From contig JACPNQ010000006.1 in the NCBI GenBank assembly GCA_016185425.1, forward strand, positions 186,001-250,000: a DNA stretch of 64,000 bases, written 5' to 3'. Made by a program: the position numbers and the translations under genes. The notes under the pieces are model-generated. The model made no database searches. It saw only the letters and a program-made list of their open reading frames with translations, and was not told the origin of the DNA. Source of the stretch: Acidobacteriota bacterium. GTDB lineage: Bacteria > Acidobacteriota > Terriglobia > Bryobacterales > Bryobacteraceae. Positions 46,845 to 54,029 of this stretch are shown here, piece after piece. Position 1 is the first letter of the stretch, and every line of letters starts with the position of its first letter.

Positions 46845-47246
46845 ATGCCGCTGCGCACGCCGGTCGTATTGCACATCACTCTGATCGAGCCGCCCGCGGG
46901 CGTGCTGTTCGCCCTTCAAAACAAAGACAATGTCTTGTCCAGCCAGATCATGTCGACCGGCGCCGGCATCGAGTTCGAGATTCCCATCGAAGTCGATCCC
47001 ACCGGCCGCGCATTCGGCAAGTTCGTCATGGGGCCACCCGCACAACGCTTCGTCTACATCAACAGCGGAACCTATGCTGGCCAGCCAAACACCCGTTGGT
47101 CGCGGCGCGCCAAGATCCCGCTGGCGAATCTGCCTGTTGGGGCTCACATCGAGACAAAGATCAACGGCCGGGCGGGCGATGGTGGGCCTTGTTGCGCCAC
47201 AGTGCCGCTTGTGGTTCCGTGGAAGGCCAGACACAATATATTGTAG
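46845..47246 (+). CDS. DUF5990-like protein
   Basis: This encodes 133 aa starting at the base after the acylase stop. It is a beta-rich small protein with L-I-E-P-P-A-G-V-L-F-A-L-Q, F-G-K-F-V-M-G-P-P-A-Q-R-F-V-Y-I-N-S-G-T-like sequence and R-R-A-K-I-P-L. The G-P-x-x-x-R-F-V-Y-I segment is what I recall from DUF5990 proteins; no biochemical role is known to me. No signal peptide is seen, so it is probably cytosolic. The 0-base spacing implies translation coupled to the acylase. Confidence 0.62.
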   Translation: MPLRTPVVLHITLIEPPAGVLFALQNKDNVLSSQIMSTGAGIEFEIPIEVDPTGRAFGKFVMGPPAQRFVYINSGTYAGQPNTRWSRRAKIPLANLPVGAHIETKINGRAGDGGPCCATVPLVVPWKARHNIL

Positions 47247-47285
47247 GCGCTGAAAAAAGAACGCTAAGGGCTGTGGTTATGGTGC

Positions 47286-47314
47286 TTGCAATTCAGACGT
47301 AACGCCCGTAATAT
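47286..47314 (+). promoter_or_regulatory. Probable smc promoter
   Basis: TTGCAA (47286-47291), a 17-base spacer and TAATAT (47309-47314) lie in the 134-base gap before smc. The expected start near 47321 gives a leader of about 60 nt ending in the AAGGGGA RBS. Confidence 0.5.
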
Positions 47315-47380
47315 AAAGGCATCCCCCGAGCGCTTCAGCGTGTGCTGAAGTGAAAATCGTATATGTAAGGGGACCTCGCG

Positions 47381-50300
47381 TTGCTGAAACTTAAGCGCGT
47401 TGAAATCCAAGGCTTCAAATCCTTTGCTGATCGTCAGGAACTCCGGTTCAACGGAGTCGGTGTTGCCGCGGTCGTCGGACCGAACGGGTGCGGCAAATCC
47501 AACCTGAGCGATGCCATCAGTTGGGTGCTCGGCGAGCAGAGCGCCAAGAGTCTCCGCGGCGCCCGGATGGAAGATGTGATCTTCGCCGGCACCAGGGACC
47601 GAAAGCCTGTGGGTATGGCCTCGGTGACGATGACGCTCATCGACCCGACCTACGAGGTGGAACTCCCCGCCCTGCAGCCGGAGCCGAGCGATAACGAATC
47701 GCCCGCTGTTGCCAACGCAAAGGCCGAACACGCTCAGAAAGAGCGCCGCCACGAGATTACCATCACGCGCCGTCTCTATCGCTCGGGCGAAAGCGAATAC
47801 CTGATTGACGGAAAGTCCGCGCGGCTCCGCGACATTCAGGACATCTTTATGGGCACGGGCCTCGGTCCCGAGTCCTACGCCATCATCGAGCAGGGCCGTA
47901 TCGGCCAGATTCTCAGCTCGCGCCCCCAGGACCGCCGCGCGGTGATCGAAGAAGCCGCCGGCATTACCAAATTCAAGACCAGGCGCCGCCTCGCCGAAGC
48001 CAAGCTCGAGGGCGCCAAGCAGAACTTGACGCGCGTTTTCGACATCCTTGAGGAAGTCACCCGGCAGGTCAACTCCCTCAAGCGCCAGGCCGCCAAAGCC
48101 GAACGCTACGTGAAGCTGCGCGAGGAGATGGTGACGCACCTCCGGCTCCTGCTGGCGGGCAAGTTCAAATCGTTGGAGCGCGAAGCCTCCAAAGCCGCCA
48201 TTGAAATGAGCCAGGCCGGAGCCGCGTTTGAGGCGCTCAGCGCGGAGCTGCGCACCAGGGAATCGGGCTACACCGAGCTGCAGCAGGCCTGCTATCAGCA
48301 TGAAGAAGCGCTGACCGCCCAGCGCAAAGAGCTCGCCGATCTGCAGATCGAAGCCGAGCGCACCCGCGGCCGGCTCAACAGCCAATCGCAGCAGGTCGCG
48401 TCAATCGAACAGCGCTTGGCCGGTGGCGAGAATGAATCCCAGGAAGTCGAAAAGCGGCTTGCGGCATTGGAAGCCGACGTCGAGCGTCACAGGCTTTCGC
48501 TCGAAGAGGCGTCGGCGAATGCCAATGAGGCGCGCGAACGCCTGCGTTTGAAGAACGAAGAGCGCGAGCAGTTGCAGGGCCAGTTGCGCCTGCGCGAACA
48601 GACGCTGGAAGCCGCGCGGCAACAGGTGCTCCGCCTGCTGGGCGAAGCGTCCACGATGCGCAACCAGTTGGCGCAAATCGAGGAATATCTTGCCTCGAAT
48701 GAGCGCGATCGCACGCGCGCCCACAAGGAAGAGGAAGCCGCCAATGCCGATCTTGCCCGCCTGACTGCGCTACGGCAAGAGTTGCAAACCAAGCTCGGCG
48801 ACCGCCAGTTGCAGCTTGAGTCGCTTGCCGATCAGAAGAAGCGCGTGGAAGAAGAGCTTGTTGGACGCAAGTCCTCGCTCGGTGAAGCGCGCCGCCAGCT
48901 TGAAGCCGTGCGTGCCGAGTTGTCCCGCCTGAAAGCCCGCAAGGATTCGCTCGAGGAGATCCTCTCGCACCGCGCCTACACAACGGAGTCCGTGAAGCGC
49001 CTGTTCACCGCCGTCGAACGCGGCGAAACCACGTCGCTAAAGCCCTCCGGTGTGCTGGCCGACTTCATCGAGGTCGACCCGGCATTCGAAAAGGCCGCCG
49101 AAGAATTCCTGCACGACGAACTCGAATACGTAGTCGTCAAGGACTGGTCGCAGGCCGACAGCGGTATCGACATCATGCGTGGTGACCTGGACGGCCGTGC
49201 GACGTTCCTTGTTCATCCGGAGATCGACGACAAATACGCCGATGCGCCTGCCGTCGAACCGCCCATCGGTCCGGAAACCGGGATCATCGGCCGCCTCAGC
49301 AACTATCTGAAGATGACCAACGGCCTCACCAAGGCCCCGGCGGAGCTGTTGCCCCGCCTGTCGCGCTGCTACTTGGTGCAGGATCGCTCCGCCGCGCAAC
49401 GCCTGGCCGGACAGTATCCGGATATCTTCTTCTTGTTGCCCGATGGCGTCTGCTATCACGGCCATGCGGTCAGCGGTGGCCGCAAAACAGGCTCCGGGCC
49501 TCTGGCTCTGAAGCGGGAACTGCGTGAATTGACCGGAACGGTCGGCGCCAAGCAGCGCGGCTTTGAAGGTACGCAGGAGCAAATCGGCGAACTGGAAGAT
49601 GCTATCCACACGCTGACCGAAGAACAGGAAAAGGTTCGGCAGCACCAGCAGCGGGAGGAAAAGGAAGCGCTCGCGCTGGATCATGAGATGCGGCGCCTGG
49701 GTGAGGAGACGAATCGCTCTAACGCCCGCCTCTCCTCCGCCCGCCTGGAGTTGGAACGGCTGGATCGCGATGCGCAGCGCTCCGCCGGCCAGAAGGAAGA
49801 AAAACAACGGCTGCACGCGGAGAAGGAAGAGGCCCGCGCAGCGAAGGAAAAGGAACTGGAGAGCGGCCGCGGTGAGCTCGACCTGTTGCGCGAGTCCGTC
49901 CAGCGAGTGTCGGAGGAGCATTCGGTTCTTCGAGTGCAATTGGCCTCGCTGGACGAACGGCAGCGCAGTGAAGCGGCCGCGCGGCAGCGTCTCGAAGCGC
50001 AGATCGGCGAGTTGACACGCCGTCGTGCCGCGGTCGCGGCCGAGTTGGAGCGTCTGGGCCTGGATCGCACGCGGCTCCTCAACGACAATATGGAGCTCGA
50101 TGCCACCGTCAATCTGATGCAGGAGGAGATCCTCCGCCTGCAAGGCTTGGTGCAGGTGGCCGCGCAAAAAGACCACGAAATGCGTGCGGAGCTCACCGCA
50201 TCGGATGAGGCGTTGAAGGCGCACCGTGTTGCCGTGCAGGAATCGCACGATCGGCGCAACCACATCGAGATCCACCTGGTTCAGTTGCAGTCGGACCTGA

Positions 50301-51094
50301 AACACCTTGATGAGAACTCTCGAAAGGATCTGAACGTTCCGGCCGTCGAACTCGTACAGGAAGGCGACCCGGAACTCGACGAGATGGCGCTGGGCGAACT
50401 GGAGGCCAAGTACACCGAAGTCCGGGGCCGCATTGAGGCGCTTGGCGCTGTGAATCCGCAGGCGCTCGAAGAGTACAAGGAGTCGGAGCTTCGCTTCAAC
50501 TTCCTGAACGCGCAGCGGCAGGACCTGCTCGACTCCATTCGCGATACCGAGAAGGCGATTCAGGAGATCGACGTCGAATCGCGCAAGCGTTTCGCCGAAG
50601 CATTCGAAGCCGTCAACGCGCAGTTCAAAGAGATCTTCAAAACACTGTTCGGCGGCGGCCATGCCGAGATGCGCCTTACCGATGAAACCAACATCGGCGA
50701 GAGCGGCATCGAGATGATCGCCTCGCCTCCCGGCAAGCGGCTGCAGAACGTGCTGTTGCTCTCCGGTGGTGAAAAATCGCTGACTGCGATGGCGCTCCTC
50801 ATGGCCATCTTCAAGTACCAGCCGAGCCCGTTCTGCATCCTGGACGAAGTCGACGCGCCGCTCGACGAAGCGAACACCGGACGCCTCGCCCGCCTGCTGA
50901 AGGAGATGGCGTCGGAAACGCAATTCATTGTGATCACGCACGCCAAGCGCACCATGGAGGCCGCGCAGTCGCTCTATGGCGTCACCATGGAAGAGCCCGG
51001 CGTCTCCAAGCTCGTCTCGGTGAAATTCCAAGCCCATCAACCAGTTCCGCCACTCGCCCCCGAGTCTCGCAGGACGCCGGCGCTGGCCCAATAG
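47381..51094 (+). CDS. smc: Chromosome segregation protein SMC
   Basis: This encodes 1237 aa from TTG 47381 with a strong AAGGGGA RBS. The N-terminal ATPase head has Walker A G-P-N-G-C-G-K-S at about 33-40. Long coiled coils (about 165-510 and 680-1030) flank a hinge (about 515-675, G-V-L-A-D-F-I-E-V at its start). The C-terminal head has signature L-L-L-S-G-G-E-K-S (about 1126) and Walker B C-I-L-D-E-V-D-A-P-L-D (about 1152). With ScpA/ScpB, which are not in the window, it condenses and segregates the chromosome. It is slightly longer than the usual 1150-1200 aa. Confidence 0.95.
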   Translation: MLKLKRVEIQGFKSFADRQELRFNGVGVAAVVGPNGCGKSNLSDAISWVLGEQSAKSLRGARMEDVIFAGTRDRKPVGMASVTMTLIDPTYEVELPALQPEPSDNESPAVANAKAEHAQKERRHEITITRRLYRSGESEYLIDGKSARLRDIQDIFMGTGLGPESYAIIEQGRIGQILSSRPQDRRAVIEEAAGITKFKTRRRLAEAKLEGAKQNLTRVFDILEEVTRQVNSLKRQAAKAERYVKLREEMVTHLRLLLAGKFKSLEREASKAAIEMSQAGAAFEALSAELRTRESGYTELQQACYQHEEALTAQRKELADLQIEAERTRGRLNSQSQQVASIEQRLAGGENESQEVEKRLAALEADVERHRLSLEEASANANEARERLRLKNEEREQLQGQLRLREQTLEAARQQVLRLLGEASTMRNQLAQIEEYLASNERDRTRAHKEEEAANADLARLTALRQELQTKLGDRQLQLESLADQKKRVEEELVGRKSSLGEARRQLEAVRAELSRLKARKDSLEEILSHRAYTTESVKRLFTAVERGETTSLKPSGVLADFIEVDPAFEKAAEEFLHDELEYVVVKDWSQADSGIDIMRGDLDGRATFLVHPEIDDKYADAPAVEPPIGPETGIIGRLSNYLKMTNGLTKAPAELLPRLSRCYLVQDRSAAQRLAGQYPDIFFLLPDGVCYHGHAVSGGRKTGSGPLALKRELRELTGTVGAKQRGFEGTQEQIGELEDAIHTLTEEQEKVRQHQQREEKEALALDHEMRRLGEETNRSNARLSSARLELERLDRDAQRSAGQKEEKQRLHAEKEEARAAKEKELESGRGELDLLRESVQRVSEEHSVLRVQLASLDERQRSEAAARQRLEAQIGELTRRRAAVAAELERLGLDRTRLLNDNMELDATVNLMQEEILRLQGLVQVAAQKDHEMRAELTASDEALKAHRVAVQESHDRRNHIEIHLVQLQSDLKHLDENSRKDLNVPAVELVQEGDPELDEMALGELEAKYTEVRGRIEALGAVNPQALEEYKESELRFNFLNAQRQDLLDSIRDTEKAIQEIDVESRKRFAEAFEAVNAQFKEIFKTLFGGGHAEMRLTDETNIGESGIEMIASPPGKRLQNVLLLSGGEKSLTAMALLMAIFKYQPSPFCILDEVDAPLDEANTGRLARLLKEMASETQFIVITHAKRTMEAAQSLYGVTMEEPGVSKLVSVKFQAHQPVPPLAPESRRTPALAQ

Positions 51095-51123
51095 CGGTTA
51101 GCCCATCCGTCCTGTGAGAATTC

Positions 51124-51177
51124 GGCACGCGCGGCCTTGGCCTGTTTCAGGTGAAGCGCCGCGCGTGCCTTGTTATT
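51124..51177 (+). terminator. Hairpin with T-rich tail between smc and the cyclophilin gene
   Basis: A perfect 12-bp stem (GGCACGCGCGGC at 51124-51135 and its complement at 51158-51169) with a 22-nt loop is followed by TTGTTATT. It is probably the smc terminator, though the T-run is interrupted. Confidence 0.6.
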
Positions 51178-51186
51178 CTGGAAGTG

Positions 51187-51960
51187 ATGCTTGCACGTTC
51201 GTTAGTTACGGTCTCTCTATTTGCCTTTGCTGCCATGGCGCAGCCGCCCGCCGCTCAGGCGCCGAAGCCCGCGGCTCCCAAACCAGCGGCTCCCAAACCC
51301 GCCGCCGTCGCTCCGGCCAAGCCGGCCCCTCCGGCCCGCGAACCCGGCGTCTACGCCACGATCAATATTTCGCACGGAACCGCGCCCCTCGGCCGCATCG
51401 TCTTCAAGTTCTACGAAAAGGAGTCGCCGGTCACCACCAAGAACTTTATCGACCTCGCGCAGGGACGTAAGGAGTGGCTGAACCCCAAGACGGGCACTCG
51501 CGTGAAAGCGCCGCTCTTTAACGGTCTTACGTTTCACCGCGTCATTCCGGAATTCATGATCCAGGGCGGCGACCCGCTCGGCACCGGCACCGGAGGTACC
51601 GACGCCATCATCGACGAATTCCACCCGTCGCTTCGCTTCGATATTCCAGGACGAGTTGCCATGGCGAACGCCGGTCCCGGAACAGGCTCCAGCCAGTTCT
51701 TCATTACCGAAGGCACACCGGCGTACTTGAACGGACGGCACACGATTTTCGGTCAGGTTGTCGAGGGGCAGGAACTGGTGGCGAAGATCGCCCGGCTACC
51801 GAAAGGACTCGGTGACCGGCCCAACGTTCCGGTTCGCATGACCAGCGTTGTGATCACCCGTGTTGCCGATCCCAATGCGCCTAAACCGCCCACGGCTTCG
51901 CCCGCGCTAAAGAAGGCGGCTCCAGCAGTGAAGCAGACTGCGCCGGCAACGAAGAGCTAA
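51187..51960 (+). CDS. Peptidyl-prolyl cis-trans isomerase, cyclophilin type, exported
   Basis: This encodes 257 aa from ATG 51187, placed after the preceding hairpin. The signal peptide is about 1-18. A linker of K-P-A-A-P repeats (about 25-50) leads to the cyclophilin domain (about 55-225): F-H-R-V-I-P-E-F-M-I-Q-G-G-D with the catalytic Arg, then V-A-M-A-N-A-G-P-G-T-G-S-S-Q-F-F-I and H-T-I-F-G-Q-V-V-E-G. The C-terminus is another Ala/Pro/Lys-rich tail. It probably helps proline isomerisation in periplasmic protein folding. Confidence 0.92.
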   Translation: MLARSLVTVSLFAFAAMAQPPAAQAPKPAAPKPAAPKPAAVAPAKPAPPAREPGVYATINISHGTAPLGRIVFKFYEKESPVTTKNFIDLAQGRKEWLNPKTGTRVKAPLFNGLTFHRVIPEFMIQGGDPLGTGTGGTDAIIDEFHPSLRFDIPGRVAMANAGPGTGSSQFFITEGTPAYLNGRHTIFGQVVEGQELVAKIARLPKGLGDRPNVPVRMTSVVITRVADPNAPKPPTASPALKKAAPAVKQTAPATKS

Positions 51961-51965
51961 GCCGT

Positions 51966-52481
51966 TTACGGTTTCGCTTCCTGTGCCGCCTGCTCAATGA
52001 ATTCCTGGATTAGCTTGCGCATCTCGGACTGAGACTCCGCCAATTTCTTCCTGACAATTTCGCTCGACTTCGCCATCAGCTCCGGATTCTTGGCTACCAA
52101 CGCCTGTCCGGTTTTCGATTTGTGGAAAGCCACGATATCGCCAATCTGCTCTTCGGTGAACGCTTCCGAGTAGATCTTGACGTATTCCGGCTTAAGCTTC
52201 TCCCATGCCAACGCCTCCGTAAGGAGTGCGGTGACCTTGCCCTGCAAGCTCTCCACGCGCTTCTGCGCTTCCGGCGGCAGCTTCACACCCAGCATCTCCT
52301 GAATCGCTGCGCCCTGCATCCGGCTGCTGGAGAGCGCCAGCACGTTGCGTAGCATCTCGTCTATTTTCGCTAGCCGGAAGAACTCCTCGACCTTGGCGGC
52401 TTTGCTCGCCTCATCGGCAAGAACTGGGGGTGCGGCGAACGACAAGATCAAGATCGCAGTGGTGTAAATAGTCGATTTCAT
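51966..52481 (-). CDS. DUF2059-domain exported protein
   Basis: This encodes 171 aa from ATG 52481. The signal peptide is about 1-22 (I-L-I-L-S-F-A-A-P-P-V-L-A). The helical mature part has the DUF2059 features: E-E-F-F-R-L-A-K-I-D-E-M-L, then Y-S-E-A-F-T-E-E-Q-I-G-D-I-V-A-F-H-K-S-K-T-G-Q-type sequence and P-E-L-M-A-K-S. The family is periplasmic with no established reaction. It is convergent with the cyclophilin gene (5-base gap). Confidence 0.8.
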   Translation of the reverse strand: MKSTIYTTAILILSFAAPPVLADEASKAAKVEEFFRLAKIDEMLRNVLALSSSRMQGAAIQEMLGVKLPPEAQKRVESLQGKVTALLTEALAWEKLKPEYVKIYSEAFTEEQIGDIVAFHKSKTGQALVAKNPELMAKSSEIVRKKLAESQSEMRKLIQEFIEQAAQEAKP

Positions 52482-52532
52482 CCATCTGAATGATAAGATA
52501 TTCGAACGCCGCGCAGGCGGTAAACTGAAGAG

Positions 52533-52748
52533 ATGGATGCGGAGCCGAACGAGCCAGTTGAAGATCACCGGCTGGATCGCAAGCATTTTTCAGTCGCCCA
52601 ATTGACGGATGCCGATGACGCCCTATCTTACTGGTTATCCCGCCCGGTCGAGGAGCGTCTACGCGCGCTAGAGTTTCTACGAAGGATCTTTTATGGCTAC
52701 ACCGGCGCTAGCGAAGGACTTCAAAGAGTTCTTGAAGTTGCTCCGTGA
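52533..52748 (+). CDS. Small partner (antitoxin-like) of a nucleotidyltransferase, probably truncated
   Basis: This encodes 71 aa. The segment A-L-S-Y-W-L-S-R-P-V-E-E-R-L-R-A-L-E-F-L is what I recall from the small protein that commonly precedes stand-alone nucleotidyltransferase genes, followed by I-F-Y-G-Y and L-Q-R-V-L-E-V. Its 3' end overlaps the next gene by 56 bases in another frame, as in such pairs. Its stop codon lies at the point where the partner has lost its core, so the C-terminus may be altered by the same deletion. Confidence 0.5.
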   Translation: MDAEPNEPVEDHRLDRKHFSVAQLTDADDALSYWLSRPVEERLRALEFLRRIFYGYTGASEGLQRVLEVAP

Positions 52749-53010
52749 ATTCGGCTTCCTATCAAGCAAGCTGACTCCCGAGCTATTTCTCACCTCGAAT
52801 AAGGTAGTACGCATGGGTGTCCCGCCAATTCGTATAAAGATTCTTACCTCAGTTTCCGGCGTCCAGTTTGAGGAGTGCTATCGCGAACGGCAGACGGTCC
52901 TGATAGACGGAATCGCGATACCAGTCATAAGTCTTGCGCGTCTGCGTGAGAACAAGGCCGCAAGTGGCCGCGCAAAAGATTTGGCCGATTTGGAGAGTCT
53001 GCCATCGTGA
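52693..53010 (+). pseudogene. Nucleotidyltransferase-like gene with deleted catalytic core
   Basis: This frame encodes 105 aa. The N-terminal 17 residues (D-F-K-E-F-L-K-L-L) match the start of small MNT-type nucleotidyltransferases; the rest (R-E-F-G-F, L-T-P-E-L-F, G-V-P-P-I-R-I-K-I-L-T-S and G-R-A-K-D-L-A-D-L-E) matches their C-terminal half. The region between, which should hold V-G-G/Y-A-V and D-x-D-x-W, is absent: about 50 residues are missing at the L-L/R-E-F junction with the frame kept. It cannot transfer nucleotides, so it is called a remnant, although it may still be translated. The next gene overlaps by GTGA. Confidence 0.6.
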
Positions 53011-53417
53011 TTGCGCTCCCGGAAATCCGCTACGACGGCGTCCACTGCACGCTGCTTATCCAGCCGCACCGTGCTCGTGTCGTCGTCCTGAGAATCAGCG
53101 GCAGCGACATCGGCGAATTCGGTGACGCTCCCATGAAAGCAATGAGCGGCGTTGTTACTGCCGCCGAACCGGTCGATCTCTTCATCGACGCCCGCGATGT
53201 TCGTGGCGCTTCCATCGAAGTCAGCGGCGAATGGGCCGCATGGCTGAGCGCTAACAGGGCCGCATTGGAATCGGTGACGATGCTCACCGGCTCGCGCTTC
53301 ATTCAGATGACTGCCGAATTCGTGCGCAGGTTCGCCAGCCTGGAGGGCATCATGCGCATCTGCACCGAACCGGCCGTGTTCGACTACGCGCTGGCGGAGC
53401 GGCTCCGGGCGCGCTAG
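53007..53417 (+). CDS. SpoIIAA/STAS-like small protein, uncertain
   Basis: This encodes 136 aa from GTG 53007, overlapping the previous stop by 4 bases. Alternating strands and helices, the pattern V-D-L-F-I-D-A-R-D-V-R-G in the middle and a late F-D-Y-A-L are like STAS/SpoIIAA-type proteins. No phosphorylatable Ser can be pinned down. It is soluble with no signal peptide. Function is unknown. Confidence 0.5.
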   Translation: MIALPEIRYDGVHCTLLIQPHRARVVVLRISGSDIGEFGDAPMKAMSGVVTAAEPVDLFIDARDVRGASIEVSGEWAAWLSANRAALESVTMLTGSRFIQMTAEFVRRFASLEGIMRICTEPAVFDYALAERLRAR

Positions 53418-53420
53418 CAA

Positions 53421-54029
53421 CTAATCCAACGGAATCTCAAAAAAGAACAATTCCTTCCCGCTTTGCGCATCCCTTATCCCGGAAATATATAGCGACGTCC
53501 CCCGAGTATGCCCGGTCTGAAAGTAAAAGAACCCATGCGCCGAATCCCCCGGCGGCAGCATCTTCGCCGAAAACGCCCGCTCAATAATCACTTCGTTCTT
53601 CAGCGGATTCTTCGCAATCTTGATCCGCGGACCGCCCGTAGGTATTGGACTATTCGAAACTTTAGGCCGCTGCCCACCCTTCAGATAGAGCACATCCTGC
53701 GCCGGCGTCGCGTCCACCTTCCGCCCCTTCGGCGCCACGTACACCGTTTGCATATTGCCGAACTGCAACGTCGACTTCCCGTTGTTCTTCATCACCACCA
53801 GCACCGGTAGCACACCGTGTTCATACGGGTTCAGCTTCCCGAACGCCGTCTTCGCCTCTTCCGGATCGTCGAACGGCTGCACAGCAATTGTCAGCCCTTC
53901 GATCGTCTGCTTGGTTGCATAAGACTCCGCCGGCTCCGGACGGAATGCCCCGTCTTTCTTGTCGGCCAACAGGCCCGTCGCTATACTCAGAAAAAGTAAT
54001 AGGCTCTTGCCGCTACTCATTTTTTTCAT
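53421..54029 (-). CDS. Secreted protein, function unknown
   Basis: This encodes 202 aa from ATG 54029 (ATG 54020 is possible). The signal peptide is about 1-22 (L-L-L-F-L-S-I-A-T-G-L-L-A). The mature part has I-A-V-Q-P-F-D-D-P-E-E-A, V-L-P-V-L-V-V-M-K-N-N-G-K-S-T-L (an Ig-like strand), D-A-T-P-A-Q-D-V and H-G-F-F-Y-F-Q-T-G. I do not recognise a family; the fold is probably beta-sandwich. It is divergent from and slightly overlaps the waaA-lpxK fusion at the 5' ends. Confidence 0.6.
   Translation of the reverse strand: MKKMSSGKSLLLFLSIATGLLADKKDGAFRPEPAESYATKQTIEGLTIAVQPFDDPEEAKTAFGKLNPYEHGVLPVLVVMKNNGKSTLQFGNMQTVYVAPKGRKVDATPAQDVLYLKGGQRPKVSNSPIPTGGPRIKIAKNPLKNEVIIERAFSAKMLPPGDSAHGFFYFQTGHTRGTSLYISGIRDAQSGKELFFFEIPLD

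Noticed and set aside
47247..47380. Replication origin or DnaA-box cluster next to smc
   Set aside because: I see no repeated TTATCCACA-like boxes or AT-rich unwinding element, only a plausible promoter.
49037..51091. Long open frame (about 680 codons) antisense to smc
   Set aside because: It mirrors the codon structure of smc, shows no recognisable motif, and smc is intact. Similar long antisense frames lie opposite pnp, the carboxyltransferase, shc, the HEAT-repeat gene and the serine-hydrolase-like gene; all are GC-rich coding shadows.
52482..53420. A complete active toxin-antitoxin or defence module
   Set aside because: The nucleotidyltransferase lacks its catalytic core and the neighbour at 53007 looks STAS-like, with no other defence gene around.
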